Origin: Candidatus Aerophobota bacterium
GTDB taxonomy: Bacteria > Aerophobota > Aerophobia > Aerophobales > B3-G15
Direction: 5' to 3'
Assembly (NCBI GenBank): GCA_030615365.1
Contig: JAUWZM010000009.1
Span: 1 to 50,669, forward strand
Length of the DNA: 50,669 bases
Positions within the stretch are counted from its first letter, which is position 1. Each line of letters starts with the position of its first letter. The notes beneath the pieces were generated by a model. It saw only the letters and a list, made by a program, of their open reading frames with translations. It was not told the origin of the DNA and ran no database searches. This document shows, one piece after another, positions 1 through 7,778 of the stretch. The position numbers and the translations under genes were made by a program.

Positions 1-16
1 CATTATTAATTTTTTA

Positions 17-191
17 CTATTCAGCCACCAAGACACGAAGACACCAAGTAAACCTCGGTCCTAAAATTTTTAGCGTATTCTGTGTCTTCAGTAGTTAATT
101 TTTTCAGCAATGGATTCTTCTCTTTCCGATAGAGGTTTAAATTTCATATCACTTCTTTGTGCCTTGGTGACTTAGTGGCCTGAACTGTTAC
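17..191. repeat. MITE-like element, family A copy 1
   Basis: About 175 bp with imperfect terminal inverted repeats: the left end reads TTCAGCCACCAAGACACGAA and the right end, reverse-complemented, reads TTCAGGCCACTAAGTCACC. It is flanked by a perfect 12-bp direct repeat (5-16 and 192-203) that looks like a target-site duplication and overlaps the stop codon of map. A near-identical copy lies in the opposite orientation at 34606-34783, and a truncated copy at 9415-9466. There is no coding capacity, so mobilisation in trans is inferred. Confidence 0.75.
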
Positions 192-200
192 ATTAATTTT

Positions 201-947
201 TTAAAGAGAAGTTAGTATCTTAGCTTTTCCATCTACAATGCCTACTGTATGCTCGAAATGAGCAGAAGGTTTTTCATCCATAGTTACCACTGTCCATTGA
301 TTGGATAACGCTTCAACTTTGTCTTCTCCTGCGTTAACCATAGGTTCAATAGCTAAAACCATACCTTCTCTTATTCTTTCCCCTCTATGAGGCTGACCAA
401 AATTAGGAATTACTGGGTCCTCATGTAAAGAGTAGCCAACTCCATGCCCAAACAAAACTTTTACTACTGAAAAGTTTTGTTTCTCTACCCAACTCTGAAT
501 AGAAAAACTAATATCTCCTATTCGATTCCCAACTCTCGCCTGCTGAATACCCTGGTAAAGAGCCTCTCTAGTGATCTTGATTAACTTTCTCTTCAATGAA
601 GATATATTTCCTATGGGGAAAGTCATGCAAGCATCAGTAATATAACCATCAAGAGATACTCCTATATCTACACTCACGATATCTCCCTCTTTTAATACAC
701 GTGATGAAGGTATACCATGGACAACCTCTTCATTCACAGAAATACACGTAGATTTAGGATAGTCTCTGTACCCCTTAAAAGCTGATTTACCCTTTTTATC
801 TTTTATAAACGTCTCAATCCATTTATCTATTTGATCTGTAGAAATTCCTGGGTTTAACTGGCTGGGAATTTTTTGAAATATCTCAGCCATAACCCTCCCA
901 CTTTTCCCAATTAGTTCAATGTGTTCTTTATTCTTTATTCGAACCAT
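201..947 (-). CDS. map: Methionine aminopeptidase, type I
   Basis: A 248-aa cytosolic metalloprotease that removes the initiator methionine from nascent proteins. The pita-bread fold ligands are visible: Asp in VDIG, Asp in ITDAC, His in FGHGVG, Glu in AIEPM and Glu in HFEHT. The length is typical of bacterial type Ia enzymes, with no N-terminal SH3/zinc extension. It is the last gene of the spc-type operon here, downstream of adk as usual, but a ~200-bp spacer holding a gene fragment separates the two. A MITE-like element abuts its stop codon. The usual followers infA, rpmJ and rpsM are not seen before the window edge. Confidence 0.95.
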   Translation of the reverse strand: MVRIKNKEHIELIGKSGRVMAEIFQKIPSQLNPGISTDQIDKWIETFIKDKKGKSAFKGYRDYPKSTCISVNEEVVHGIPSSRVLKEGDIVSVDIGVSLDGYITDACMTFPIGNISSLKRKLIKITREALYQGIQQARVGNRIGDISFSIQSWVEKQNFSVVKVLFGHGVGYSLHEDPVIPNFGQPHRGERIREGMVLAIEPMVNAGEDKVEALSNQWTVVTMDEKPSAHFEHTVGIVDGKAKILTSL

Positions 948-966
948 CGAATAGCCCTTTTACTCG

Positions 967-1131
967 TCATTTAACCCCAGCTATTTTTTTATTATATACG
1001 AATCTCTTGAATTTTAACTTTTTGCCAAAATTCAATAATAAGTTAATTTCATAGCCTTCTGTCTCTAAATAATAATTGATCGTTATTATAAATTTCATAC
1101 GAGCTTCTGCTGGTAGTATTTCTGATTTCAT
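967..1131 (-). pseudogene. C-terminal remnant of a GxxExxY-type protein
   Basis: An ATG-started 54-aa frame between adk and map. Its tail, with YLETEGYEINLLLNFG followed by KLKFKR, matches my memory of the end of GxxExxY proteins (PD-(D/E)XK superfamily), which close with a similar YL..tGY...LL.NFG...l.fKR.v pattern. The catalytic N-terminal two-thirds, including the GxxExxY and ExK motifs, are absent, so this is a fragment rather than an active nuclease. An intruder at this spot of the secY–adk–map block suggests insertion followed by deletion. It may still be translated as a small protein. Family assignment is by eye only. Confidence 0.55.
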
Positions 1132-1147
1132 ATTCTAAAACTATCCA

Positions 1148-1798
1148 TTACTTATCTGTGTGAATCCGTGGCAAAATAGCTGCCTTTATCCTTTCAAGAA
1201 TACCCCTCGGAGAACCTTTGCCTGAGATTTGATATAAAATCTCTCTTCTCTTATAGTAATCAGTCAAGGGACGGGTATGTTTTAAATAAACCTGGAACCT
1301 ATTCTTTATAACATTCTCACCATCGTCTGATCTTCGATAAAGTTCAGTTCCACAATTCTGACACATCCTTTTAGAGTCAACCTCATTTAAATGAGAAATT
1401 TTCCCACATTCCAGGCAAATTATTCTTCCTGTGAGTCTTTTCACTACAGTAGCCTCATCTATCTCAAGATTAATTACAAAATCTAACTCTTCCTCTTTTT
1501 GCTGAAGAACTCTGTCCAGTTCTTTAGCTTGAATAAGATTCCGAGGGAATCCGTCTAAGACAAAATTAGCTTTTTTATCGTTTATTTTGCTTTCCAACAA
1601 TTCCAGAATAATAGAATCTGGCACTAACTCACCCTTATCCATAAAGGACTTTGCTCTCTGTCCTAAGGAATTACCCTCGCTTACGGCTTTTCTTAAAAGA
1701 TCTCCCGTAGATAGATGAACCAATCCAAATTGCTTCGACAATTTCTGAGCCTGCGTTCCTTTTCCTGCTCCCGGAGGTCCAAGTATCACGATTCTCAT
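1148..1798 (-). CDS. adk: Adenylate kinase
   Basis: A 216-aa enzyme that interconverts ATP + AMP and 2 ADP. The P-loop GPPGAGKGTQ is at residues 7-16, the AMP-binding region STGDLLR follows, and DGFPRN lies near residue 83. The LID domain carries four cysteines (CLEC and CQNC), the zinc-binding long form found in Gram-positives and many thermophiles. The start codon overlaps the secY stop (ATGA), indicating translational coupling. This is the standard secY–adk–map order. Confidence 0.97.
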   Translation of the reverse strand: MRIVILGPPGAGKGTQAQKLSKQFGLVHLSTGDLLRKAVSEGNSLGQRAKSFMDKGELVPDSIILELLESKINDKKANFVLDGFPRNLIQAKELDRVLQQKEEELDFVINLEIDEATVVKRLTGRIICLECGKISHLNEVDSKRMCQNCGTELYRRSDDGENVIKNRFQVYLKHTRPLTDYYKRREILYQISGKGSPRGILERIKAAILPRIHTDK

Positions 1799-3081
1799 TT
1801 CGCTTTCCCCTTGATAAAACCTTTGTAATGACGCATTAACAGATGCGATTCTAACTGTTGAGCAGTGTCTAAAGCGACGCCCACTGCTATAAGTATGGAG
1901 GTTCCGCCAAAAGCAAAGCTGTTATACATTAACTCCTGATTAATTAGCATGGGGACAATGGCAATGAAAGCAAAGAACAAAGCGCCTACAAAGGTAATAC
2001 GGGTCAAAACTTGAGTGATATATTCTGCTGTAGAGCGACCAGGACGTAAACCCGGGATAAAACCTCCGTAACGACGCATATTATTAGATACCTCTACGGG
2101 ATTAAACACTACTGCGGTGTAGAAAAAGGTAAAAAACATAACTGCTAAGGCGTAAAGAGCATAATAAATAATTGAGCCGGGTGAAAACCAGCCCGCAACC
2201 ATTTCAGCAAAAGGATGTTGGATAAATCTGGCTATGGTCGAGGGAAGTAAAAGAACAGCAATGGCAAAAATAATAGCTATTACTCCCACCCCTCCTATTC
2301 TTATGGGGAGATAGGTAGTTTGCCCGCCATAAGCTTTTCTTCCAACAATTCTTCGAGCATACCGAATGGGTATTCTTCTTTCTGCCTGATACACAATCAC
2401 CACCGATGCGGTAACTAAAATGGCAATTATAGCAAAGAGAAACAATATAAATGGAGCGAGCTGCCCAGCTTGAGTAAGTCTAAGAATATTCCCCATAGAT
2501 GGGCGAATTTGAGCTACAATCCCGGCAAAAATAATTAAAGAAATACCATTACCAATTCCTCTTTCGGTAATTTTTTCCCCCAACCACATTATGAACATGG
2601 TCCCGGTAATTAAAGTTAAAACAGCAGGGAAAAGAAAGCTAAGGCCTTGAATAGTAACAAAAGCGCCGTTGTTGATAGTCTGAATCCAGGAACATAAAGC
2701 TATTCCTTGAACCGCGGCAATGGGAAGGGTGAGAAATCGACCATACTGAGTAATCTTTTTTCTCCCCTCTTCTCCCTGCTTAGATAATTCTTCGAGTTTA
2801 GGAATAGCCACTGTCAAAAGTTGCAGAATAATGGAAGCGCTGATATAAGGCATCACTCCTAAAGAAAAAACAGACATACGTCCCAGAGCTCCTCCAGCAA
2901 AGACATTCATTAATCCAAAAGCACCTGTTTGGAAAATAGTGCTTTTCGCAATGGCCCCCATATCCACACCAGGGATAGGAATAAAAGAACCCAGCCTGAA
3001 TATCAAAAACATACCCAGAGTAAAAAAAATCCTTTTTCTGAGTTCAGGCACCTTAAATATATTTAGTAATTTATCTAACAC
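1795..3081 (-). CDS. secY: Preprotein translocase subunit SecY
   Basis: A 428-aa, ten-helix channel subunit of the Sec translocon in the inner membrane; its partner SecE is encoded at 28.1 kb. The N-terminal PELRKRI segment, the plug region after the first helix, and the RRYGGFIPGLRPG cytosolic loop that contacts the ribosome and SecA are all recognisable. The start is GTG at 3079-3081, overlapping the rplO stop by 7 bp. Its end overlaps adk by an ATGA. Confidence 0.97.
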   Translation of the reverse strand: MLDKLLNIFKVPELRKRIFFTLGMFLIFRLGSFIPIPGVDMGAIAKSTIFQTGAFGLMNVFAGGALGRMSVFSLGVMPYISASIILQLLTVAIPKLEELSKQGEEGRKKITQYGRFLTLPIAAVQGIALCSWIQTINNGAFVTIQGLSFLFPAVLTLITGTMFIMWLGEKITERGIGNGISLIIFAGIVAQIRPSMGNILRLTQAGQLAPFILFLFAIIAILVTASVVIVYQAERRIPIRYARRIVGRKAYGGQTTYLPIRIGGVGVIAIIFAIAVLLLPSTIARFIQHPFAEMVAGWFSPGSIIYYALYALAVMFFTFFYTAVVFNPVEVSNNMRRYGGFIPGLRPGRSTAEYITQVLTRITFVGALFFAFIAIVPMLINQELMYNSFAFGGTSILIAVGVALDTAQQLESHLLMRHYKGFIKGKAK

Positions 3082-3512
3082 TTTAATACCTCTATGGATC
3101 CTCCGGCTTCTTTTATTTTTCTTTCAGCCTCCCTGGAGAAGAAGTGAGCTTTTACAGTTAAAGGAAAATCTATCCTCCCCACACCCAGGATCTTAATCTT
3201 ACCTTTCTTTCTTATCAGCCTGAACTTCCTAAGAATCTCTGGGGTTACCTCGGCACTAGAATTAAATATACTCAAATCTTTCACATTTACTATTAGGGGT
3301 TTCTGTCTGATAAAAGGGGTAAAACCTCTTTTGGGAAGTCTTCGGACAAGCGGCATTTGCCCTCCTTCAAACCAGGAAGGAATATTTCTTTTCGCCTTCT
3401 GTCCTTTATGTCCTCTCGTGCAGGTCTTTCCATGTCCAGAACTCGGCCCTCTTCCCACTCTTTTTTTCTTATGAGTAGCTCCTGGCGGAACTCTAAGGAT
3501 TTTCAGATGCAA
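3075..3512 (-). CDS. rplO: 50S ribosomal protein L15
   Basis: A 145-aa large-subunit protein. The glycine/basic N-terminus (KKKRVGRGPSSGHGKTCTRG) is diagnostic and threads into 23S rRNA. Its start lies inside the last codons of rpsE (20-bp overlap). The usual rpmD (L30) gene between S5 and L15 is therefore absent at this locus. It overlaps the GTG of secY at its 3' end. Confidence 0.96.
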   Translation of the reverse strand: MHLKILRVPPGATHKKKRVGRGPSSGHGKTCTRGHKGQKAKRNIPSWFEGGQMPLVRRLPKRGFTPFIRQKPLIVNVKDLSIFNSSAEVTPEILRKFRLIRKKGKIKILGVGRIDFPLTVKAHFFSREAERKIKEAGGSIEVLKC

Positions 3513-4005
3513 TTTTCTCTCCCTTTCCCCTTAATTGAAGGAACCTTTGGGGATCCTTTAGTTGTTTCAATCCTTCTAAAGCAGCTTTAGCTAAATTAAG
3601 GGCGTTGTTACTCCCCAAAGATTTCGTTAAAATATCCTTTATGCCAGCCAGCTCTATCACAGCTTTCACCGATTCACCAGCTATTATTCCCGTACCCAGG
3701 GAAGCTGGCTTGAGAAGAACTTGTGATGCTTTGTATTTACCTATAACTTGATAAGGAATGGTATTCTTATAAAAAGAAACAGAAATCAGATTCTTTTCTG
3801 CCTCTCGATGACCCTTCCTTATGGCCAGGAGAAGTTCTTTCGCTTTACCCAGGCCCAATCCTACCCGTCCATTTCTATCCCCCAGCACTACCAAGGCATT
3901 AAAACCAATACTGCGACCCCCCTTAACAACTGTAAAAACCCTTCTTACCCTTATTAACCTTTCTTCAAGATTACTAGTTTCCTCTGTAGATGTAGTTGAT
4001 TCCAT
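3493..4005 (-). CDS. rpsE: 30S ribosomal protein S5
   Basis: About 170 aa with the S5 N-terminal double-stranded-RNA-binding fold (VVKGGRSIGFNALVVLGDRNGRVGLG in outline) and the C-terminal fold ending near GLKQLKDP. S5 acts in decoding fidelity and mRNA unwinding at the 30S entry site. I prefer the ATG at 4003-4005, preceded by GAGG at good spacing. A GTG at 4030-4032 would add nine residues but has a weak ribosome-binding site. It is followed directly by rplO with no rpmD between. Confidence 0.95.
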   Translation of the reverse strand: MESTTSTEETSNLEERLIRVRRVFTVVKGGRSIGFNALVVLGDRNGRVGLGLGKAKELLLAIRKGHREAEKNLISVSFYKNTIPYQVIGKYKASQVLLKPASLGTGIIAGESVKAVIELAGIKDILTKSLGSNNALNLAKAALEGLKQLKDPQRFLQLRGKGEKIASENP

Positions 4006-4036
4006 TACTTCCTCATTTTTGCGTTTTAGCACTCGC

Positions 4037-4405
4037 TTAAAATTTTATTCCCTGTTTTCTTACAGCATCTGCTAACGCTTTTACTTTTCCGTGATAGGGA
4101 TAGCCACTTCTATCGAAAACTAATTGTTTTATTCTTCTGCTTACTGCCCGCTTACCTATTTCTTCTCCCAATTTTTCAGCTATCTTTACACTCTTAGAAT
4201 TTTTGCTATTTTCTCTAAGCTTCAAAGAAGAACAAAATAGTAAAGTTGCACCTTTTTCATCATCTATTAACTGGGCATAAATATATCGATTGCTCTTATG
4301 CACACAAAGTCTTGGTTTTTCCCCGTTTCCAAATATCTTCTTTCTCACCCTCTTTTTTCTTCTGTTTCTAAGCATTAATTTAGTATTCTTTTTGCTCATT
4401 CTCAT
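4037..4405 (-). CDS. rplR: 50S ribosomal protein L18
   Basis: A 122-aa 5S-rRNA-binding protein. It has a basic N-terminus (RNRRKKRVRKK), then the RLCVHKSNRYIYAQLIDD strand pair and the FDRSGYPYHGKVKALADAVR signature near the C-terminus. Its start overlaps the rplF stop by 4 bp, the ATGA-type coupling seen repeatedly in this operon. Confidence 0.96.
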   Translation of the reverse strand: MRMSKKNTKLMLRNRRKKRVRKKIFGNGEKPRLCVHKSNRYIYAQLIDDEKGATLLFCSSLKLRENSKNSKSVKIAEKLGEEIGKRAVSRRIKQLVFDRSGYPYHGKVKALADAVRKQGIKF

Positions 4406-4956
4406 TCTAATCCTTTCCCTCCAAGAGCAGCCTTTCCTACCTTTCGCCTTATTATTTCTCCTCTATACCTAATTCCTTTTCCTTTGTAGGGCTCAGGCTT
4501 TTTAATTTCCCGAATTTGTGCTGCCACTTCCCCAACTTTTTGTTTATCGCATCCATAAACTCTAATAGCTGTAGGATTCACCATCTCTATGTGTACTCCC
4601 TCAGAAGGAGTATAACTCACCAAATGGGAAAATCCCAAACTTAAGGAAAGAACATTTCCTTCAAGTTTAGCTCTGTAGCCTGTACCTACAATTTCTAAAT
4701 ATTTTTCAAATCCTTCCAGGACTCCCTTTGTCATATTAAAGATAAGAGTCCTAATAGTTCCATGCAAAGCTTTCGCTTGCCTGTCTTCTCTTAATCTTTC
4801 AACTATAACCTGATTATTATTAATGGTTACCCGACAATAAAAGGGAATCTCTCTACTTAACTTACCTTTAGGACCCTCTACCTCAACTACTCTCTCCTTT
4901 ACTAAAATCTTCACTTTTTCGGGGATTAGAATGGGCCTTCTACCTACCCTGGACAT
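4402..4956 (-). CDS. rplF: 50S ribosomal protein L6
   Basis: A 184-aa protein near the sarcin-ricin loop, with two repeated L6 folds. The C-terminal signature KPEPYKGKGIRYRGEII is present. ATG at 4954-4956 has a strong AAGGAG seven bases upstream. An AT-rich inverted repeat (4975-5050) fills the spacer to rpsH, interrupting the otherwise overlapping gene packing. Confidence 0.96.
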   Translation of the reverse strand: MSRVGRRPILIPEKVKILVKERVVEVEGPKGKLSREIPFYCRVTINNNQVIVERLREDRQAKALHGTIRTLIFNMTKGVLEGFEKYLEIVGTGYRAKLEGNVLSLSLGFSHLVSYTPSEGVHIEMVNPTAIRVYGCDKQKVGEVAAQIREIKKPEPYKGKGIRYRGEIIRRKVGKAALGGKGLE

Positions 4957-4974
4957 TAGAATCTCCTTATAATA

Positions 4975-5050
4975 ACAAGTAATATGTAATTAGTAATGTG
5001 TAATATGTAAAGGAAGAAACCTCTTTGCTGATTACTTGTTACACATTACT
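4975..5050. repeat. AT-rich palindromic spacer repeat, copy 1
   Basis: Nested inverted arms: ACAAGTAAT (4975-4983) with ATTACTTGT (5031-5039), and AGTAATGTGTAA (4992-5003) with its exact complement (5039-5050), around a core reading GAAACCTCTTTGCTG. The same layout and core recur at 5479-5577, 11949-12061 and 14759-14877, each in a ribosomal-gene spacer. It would form a hairpin in the mRNA. Confidence 0.7.
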
Positions 5051-5055
5051 GTTTT

Positions 5056-5451
5056 TTACCATACATAGCACAGGATTTCTCCCCCTAGACCAAGTTTTTC
5101 TGCCTCTTCTCCTGGAAGAATTCCTTGGGAGGTAGAGAGAATACAGATTCCTAATCCGTTTAACACTCGAGGAATCTCATTTTTCCCCACATACCTACGT
5201 CTGCCAGGTTTACTAACTTTTTCTAGATGAGTAATCACCCTCTCACCATTTTCAGAATACTTCAAAAATATTTCCAAGACTTTTCTTTTTTCTTTAAATT
5301 TAACTTTATATCCTCTTATATATCCTTCCTCTTTTAAAACACTTACTATGTTTTCCTTCAACTTAGAAGTTGGCGCCTCAATACTCGGTTGAGAAAGTAT
5401 ATTCGCATTTCTAATTCTGGTCAAAAGATCAGCGATAGGATCTGTATGCAT
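5056..5451 (-). CDS. rpsH: 30S ribosomal protein S8
   Basis: A 131-aa small-subunit assembly protein that binds helix 21 of 16S rRNA. It starts MHTDPIADLLTRIRNA and ends with the family signature GLGICILSTSQGILPG...GGEILCYVW. In enterobacteria S8 is the spc-operon feedback repressor through a site near rplE; I see no clear equivalent here. Palindromic repeats lie on both sides. Confidence 0.97.
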   Translation of the reverse strand: MHTDPIADLLTRIRNANILSQPSIEAPTSKLKENIVSVLKEEGYIRGYKVKFKEKRKVLEIFLKYSENGERVITHLEKVSKPGRRRYVGKNEIPRVLNGLGICILSTSQGILPGEEAEKLGLGGEILCYVW

Positions 5452-5478
5452 AATCTTCCTCTCTTTCCTTATTATAAA

Positions 5479-5577
5479 CAGTAATCAGTAAATAGTAATA
5501 TGTGATGTGTAATGAGTAGCAAGTGAAAAATCTCTTTATTCTTTACAGATTACATATCACTTATCACACATTACTGT
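5479..5577. repeat. AT-rich palindromic spacer repeat, copy 2
   Basis: A second member of the family at 4975-5050. The outer arms CAGTAAT and ATTACTG and the inner TATGTGATGTGTAAT-type arms face each other around AAAAATCTCTTTATTC. It fills the rpsH–rpsN spacer almost completely, ending three bases from the rpsN stop. Confidence 0.65.
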
Positions 5578-5579
5578 CT

Positions 5580-5765
5580 TTACCAGCTAGATTTCTTTAT
5601 TCCTGGTAAATATCCCTTATGGGCAAGCATACGAAAACAGATCCGGCAAAGACCAAATTTTCGTATATAACCCCTGGGACGTCCACAAATCCGGCATCTG
5701 TTATACATGCGAACTTTGAACTTTGGTTTCCTTTTCGACTTTTCTATCAAAGCTTTTTTTGCCAT
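5580..5765 (-). CDS. rpsN: 30S ribosomal protein S14, zinc type
   Basis: A 61-aa short form with four cysteines (CRICGRP and CRICFR, C-x2-C...C-x2-C), the zinc-binding C+ S14Z. The KKSSW C-terminus is typical. GGGAGAT upstream serves as ribosome-binding site. Together with the zinc-type L33, L24 tail and adenylate kinase it shows a translation apparatus built on zinc-bearing paralogues; no zinc-free duplicate is present here. Confidence 0.96.
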   Translation of the reverse strand: MAKKALIEKSKRKPKFKVRMYNRCRICGRPRGYIRKFGLCRICFRMLAHKGYLPGIKKSSW

Positions 5766-5786
5766 TACTTTTTACATCTCCCAAAA

Positions 5787-6332
5787 TTAATCTCTTCTCT
5801 GAAAGGGAATCCCCAAAAGTCTCAATAACTCTTTAGCTTCCTCATCAGTATCAGCAGTAGTTACAATAGTAATCGAAAGACCGTGAAGCTTTCTGGCATC
5901 TTCATAGGCAACTTCAGGAAAAATCAATTGATCATCCACTCCCAGAGTAAAACTACCCCGGCCGTCAAACGAATTTAGAGGTGCTCCACGAAAATCTCTA
6001 ATTCGAGGCATGGCTAAGTTAAAAAATCTCTCCAAAAAATCATACATTCTCCCTCCTCTAAGAGTAACCTTGCATCCTATCGCCATCCCTTTCCTCAGGT
6101 GAAAGCCGGATATAGATTTTTTAGCTTTGGTAACTACTGGTTGCTGTCCAGTGATTAAAGCCAAATTCTTTTTAGCTAAATCTAAAAGCTTGGGGTCATC
6201 CCTTGCTTCCCCCATCCCTATATTTATACAAACCTTTTCTACCCTGGGAATCTCCATTGGGTTCTTAAGGCTAAACTTCTTCATCATTTTCGGAATTACT
6301 TCCTTTCGATACACTTCCTTTAATCCAGCCAT
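5787..6332 (-). CDS. rplE: 50S ribosomal protein L5
   Basis: A 181-aa 5S rRNA/tRNA-contacting protein. Motifs include VEKVCINIGMGEA, the GxKVTLRG segment and the IPRIRDFRG-like loop (MPRIRDFRGAP). ATG at 6330-6332 with GAGGAGA eight bases upstream. Its first codons and ribosome-binding site lie in a 67-bp segment duplicated at 9035-9101. The normal upstream neighbour rplX is now 2.7 kb away because an inositol-phosphate cassette lies between them. Confidence 0.96.
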   Translation of the reverse strand: MAGLKEVYRKEVIPKMMKKFSLKNPMEIPRVEKVCINIGMGEARDDPKLLDLAKKNLALITGQQPVVTKAKKSISGFHLRKGMAIGCKVTLRGGRMYDFLERFFNLAMPRIRDFRGAPLNSFDGRGSFTLGVDDQLIFPEVAYEDARKLHGLSITIVTTADTDEEAKELLRLLGIPFQRRD

Positions 6333-6382
6333 TTAAATAATCTCCTCAGGGTTTTTTAATCAATTACTTCACCACACTTCTT
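6316..6382. repeat. 67-bp direct repeat, copy at rplE side
   Basis: Identical over 67 bp to 9035-9101. Read on the minus strand it holds a dead copy of the last rplX codons (KKCGEVID and stop), the rplX–rplE spacer with the ribosome-binding site, and the live start of rplE. It begins two bases beyond the stop codon of the inserted gene at 6385. The pair brackets the inserted cassette exactly (6383-9034). Confidence 0.95.
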
Positions 6383-6384
6383 AT

Positions 6385-7776
6385 TCACATTCTCTTATGA
6401 TCCATAGCATGCATATACTTCATAGCTCTTAAAGAATATACAACTGCGGTAATCCCAGAATGGCAGAAGATAAAAATCAAGGAATAGATTAGGGTATTTA
6501 AAGAGTAAAGAGGAACCAATAATATACCTATCAGAATAGGGATATTGTATAGGTTTCTTCTACCAGCTATCCTTTTGAATTTTCTTTCAAAACCTCCACT
6601 ATCATCTAAGCTTCTACCCATCGCTCTTCTAAACTGATCGTACACATGCCTGTAAAATGCTATGAAAAGGATTATAAATACACAAAGAATTAATGGGGTA
6701 CTACTATCTGTCGAACGGAAGAGATACCAAGAAAGAGCTATGAACCAGGAAAATTCAAACAGTAAATCGAAAGAATGTTCCAATGAGCCCAGTTTGCTCA
6801 TTTTTAATTTCACTCTTGCTAATTTGCCATCTAACCCATCAGCTATTCCCACAACAAAGGTTAAAATTGAGGCCGGGAGTAAATAACCAAAAAAGAACAA
6901 AGCGACTGTAATATAAGCTACAATATTTACCAGTACAGTCAACTGATTTGGTGTGATATTAAAATTAGCTATCCATGATACGAGTTCGTTTTCTATTGGT
7001 TTATGAATATAATGAGCCAGAGCATCCGAAGGATTTTTACTTGCATTTTCAATGATAATTTTTCTCGCTTTTCTTAAATCCTCTTCTGTATCAATATCTA
7101 TCCACCAGGGTGCAATATCTTTTCTCATCTTTGATGCGTAACTTTCAATCTGGGTAATATCAAAAATTTGAACATCGTTATTCTTAGCGGCTTTAGCAAT
7201 ACCATCGGCAAGTTCTTCTCTCCCTTCCTCTATCGCCTCTTCAATATAAGAAAATATCTTGGGTGAACACAAGAAGATACCCATATCTATGCAATTTGAT
7301 TTCTCTATATCCTTGCCTATTTCAACAATTTTTCCTTTCCTTTCTAAAACTTTCGTATCACCTGGTAATGGTTCTTTTTTATCAACAGCTAAAATAACAG
7401 AACTTCTTAAATCACAATCAACAAGTTTTTTCAGAATACGATCATCAAAGATGTGATCTGACATTAGTAGGATAAACTCTTCCCTTAATGATTCTTTAGC
7501 CTTTAAAACAGAAACCCCGTTTCCTCTTCGCCATTCCGTATTTTCAATATAAGTTATTTTTACGCGATACCTACTTCCATCTCCCAATTTTGTTTTTATT
7601 CTGTCTCCAAGATAACCTGTAGCTACTAAAAATTCATAAATACCTACTTGTTTCGCAGTTAATATTACCCTTTCCAAAAGGGATAAACCTAAGAGTTGAA
7701 CTAATCCCTTAGGCTTAACCCTTGTTAACTTGTTCAGTCTTCTTCCTTCCCCGGCAGCAATTATTAGCGCTTTCAT
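6385..7776 (-). CDS. Bifunctional inositol-1-P cytidylyltransferase / CDP-alcohol phosphotransferase
   Basis: 463 aa in two domains. Residues 1-235 are a nucleotidyltransferase (LIIAAGEGRRL, then KPKG) of the sugar/inositol-phosphate type. Residues 255-463 are a membrane CDP-alcohol phosphatidyltransferase with DGLDGKLAR at 313-321 and several hydrophobic helices. The arrangement matches IPCT/DIPPS, which makes CDP-inositol and joins it to inositol-1-phosphate to give di-myo-inositol phosphate; a phosphatidylinositol-type lipid is an alternative product. The second half of the CDP-alcohol motif is off: G330 is followed by E333 and D337 rather than Asp at +4 and +8. It lies 2 bp after ino1, so one pathway. 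The pair sits inside the spc operon, which is not normal. Confidence 0.82.
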   Translation of the reverse strand: MKALIIAAGEGRRLNKLTRVKPKGLVQLLGLSLLERVILTAKQVGIYEFLVATGYLGDRIKTKLGDGSRYRVKITYIENTEWRRGNGVSVLKAKESLREEFILLMSDHIFDDRILKKLVDCDLRSSVILAVDKKEPLPGDTKVLERKGKIVEIGKDIEKSNCIDMGIFLCSPKIFSYIEEAIEEGREELADGIAKAAKNNDVQIFDITQIESYASKMRKDIAPWWIDIDTEEDLRKARKIIIENASKNPSDALAHYIHKPIENELVSWIANFNITPNQLTVLVNIVAYITVALFFFGYLLPASILTFVVGIADGLDGKLARVKLKMSKLGSLEHSFDLLFEFSWFIALSWYLFRSTDSSTPLILCVFIILFIAFYRHVYDQFRRAMGRSLDDSGGFERKFKRIAGRRNLYNIPILIGILLVPLYSLNTLIYSLIFIFCHSGITAVVYSLRAMKYMHAMDHKRM

Positions 7777-7778
7777 CT

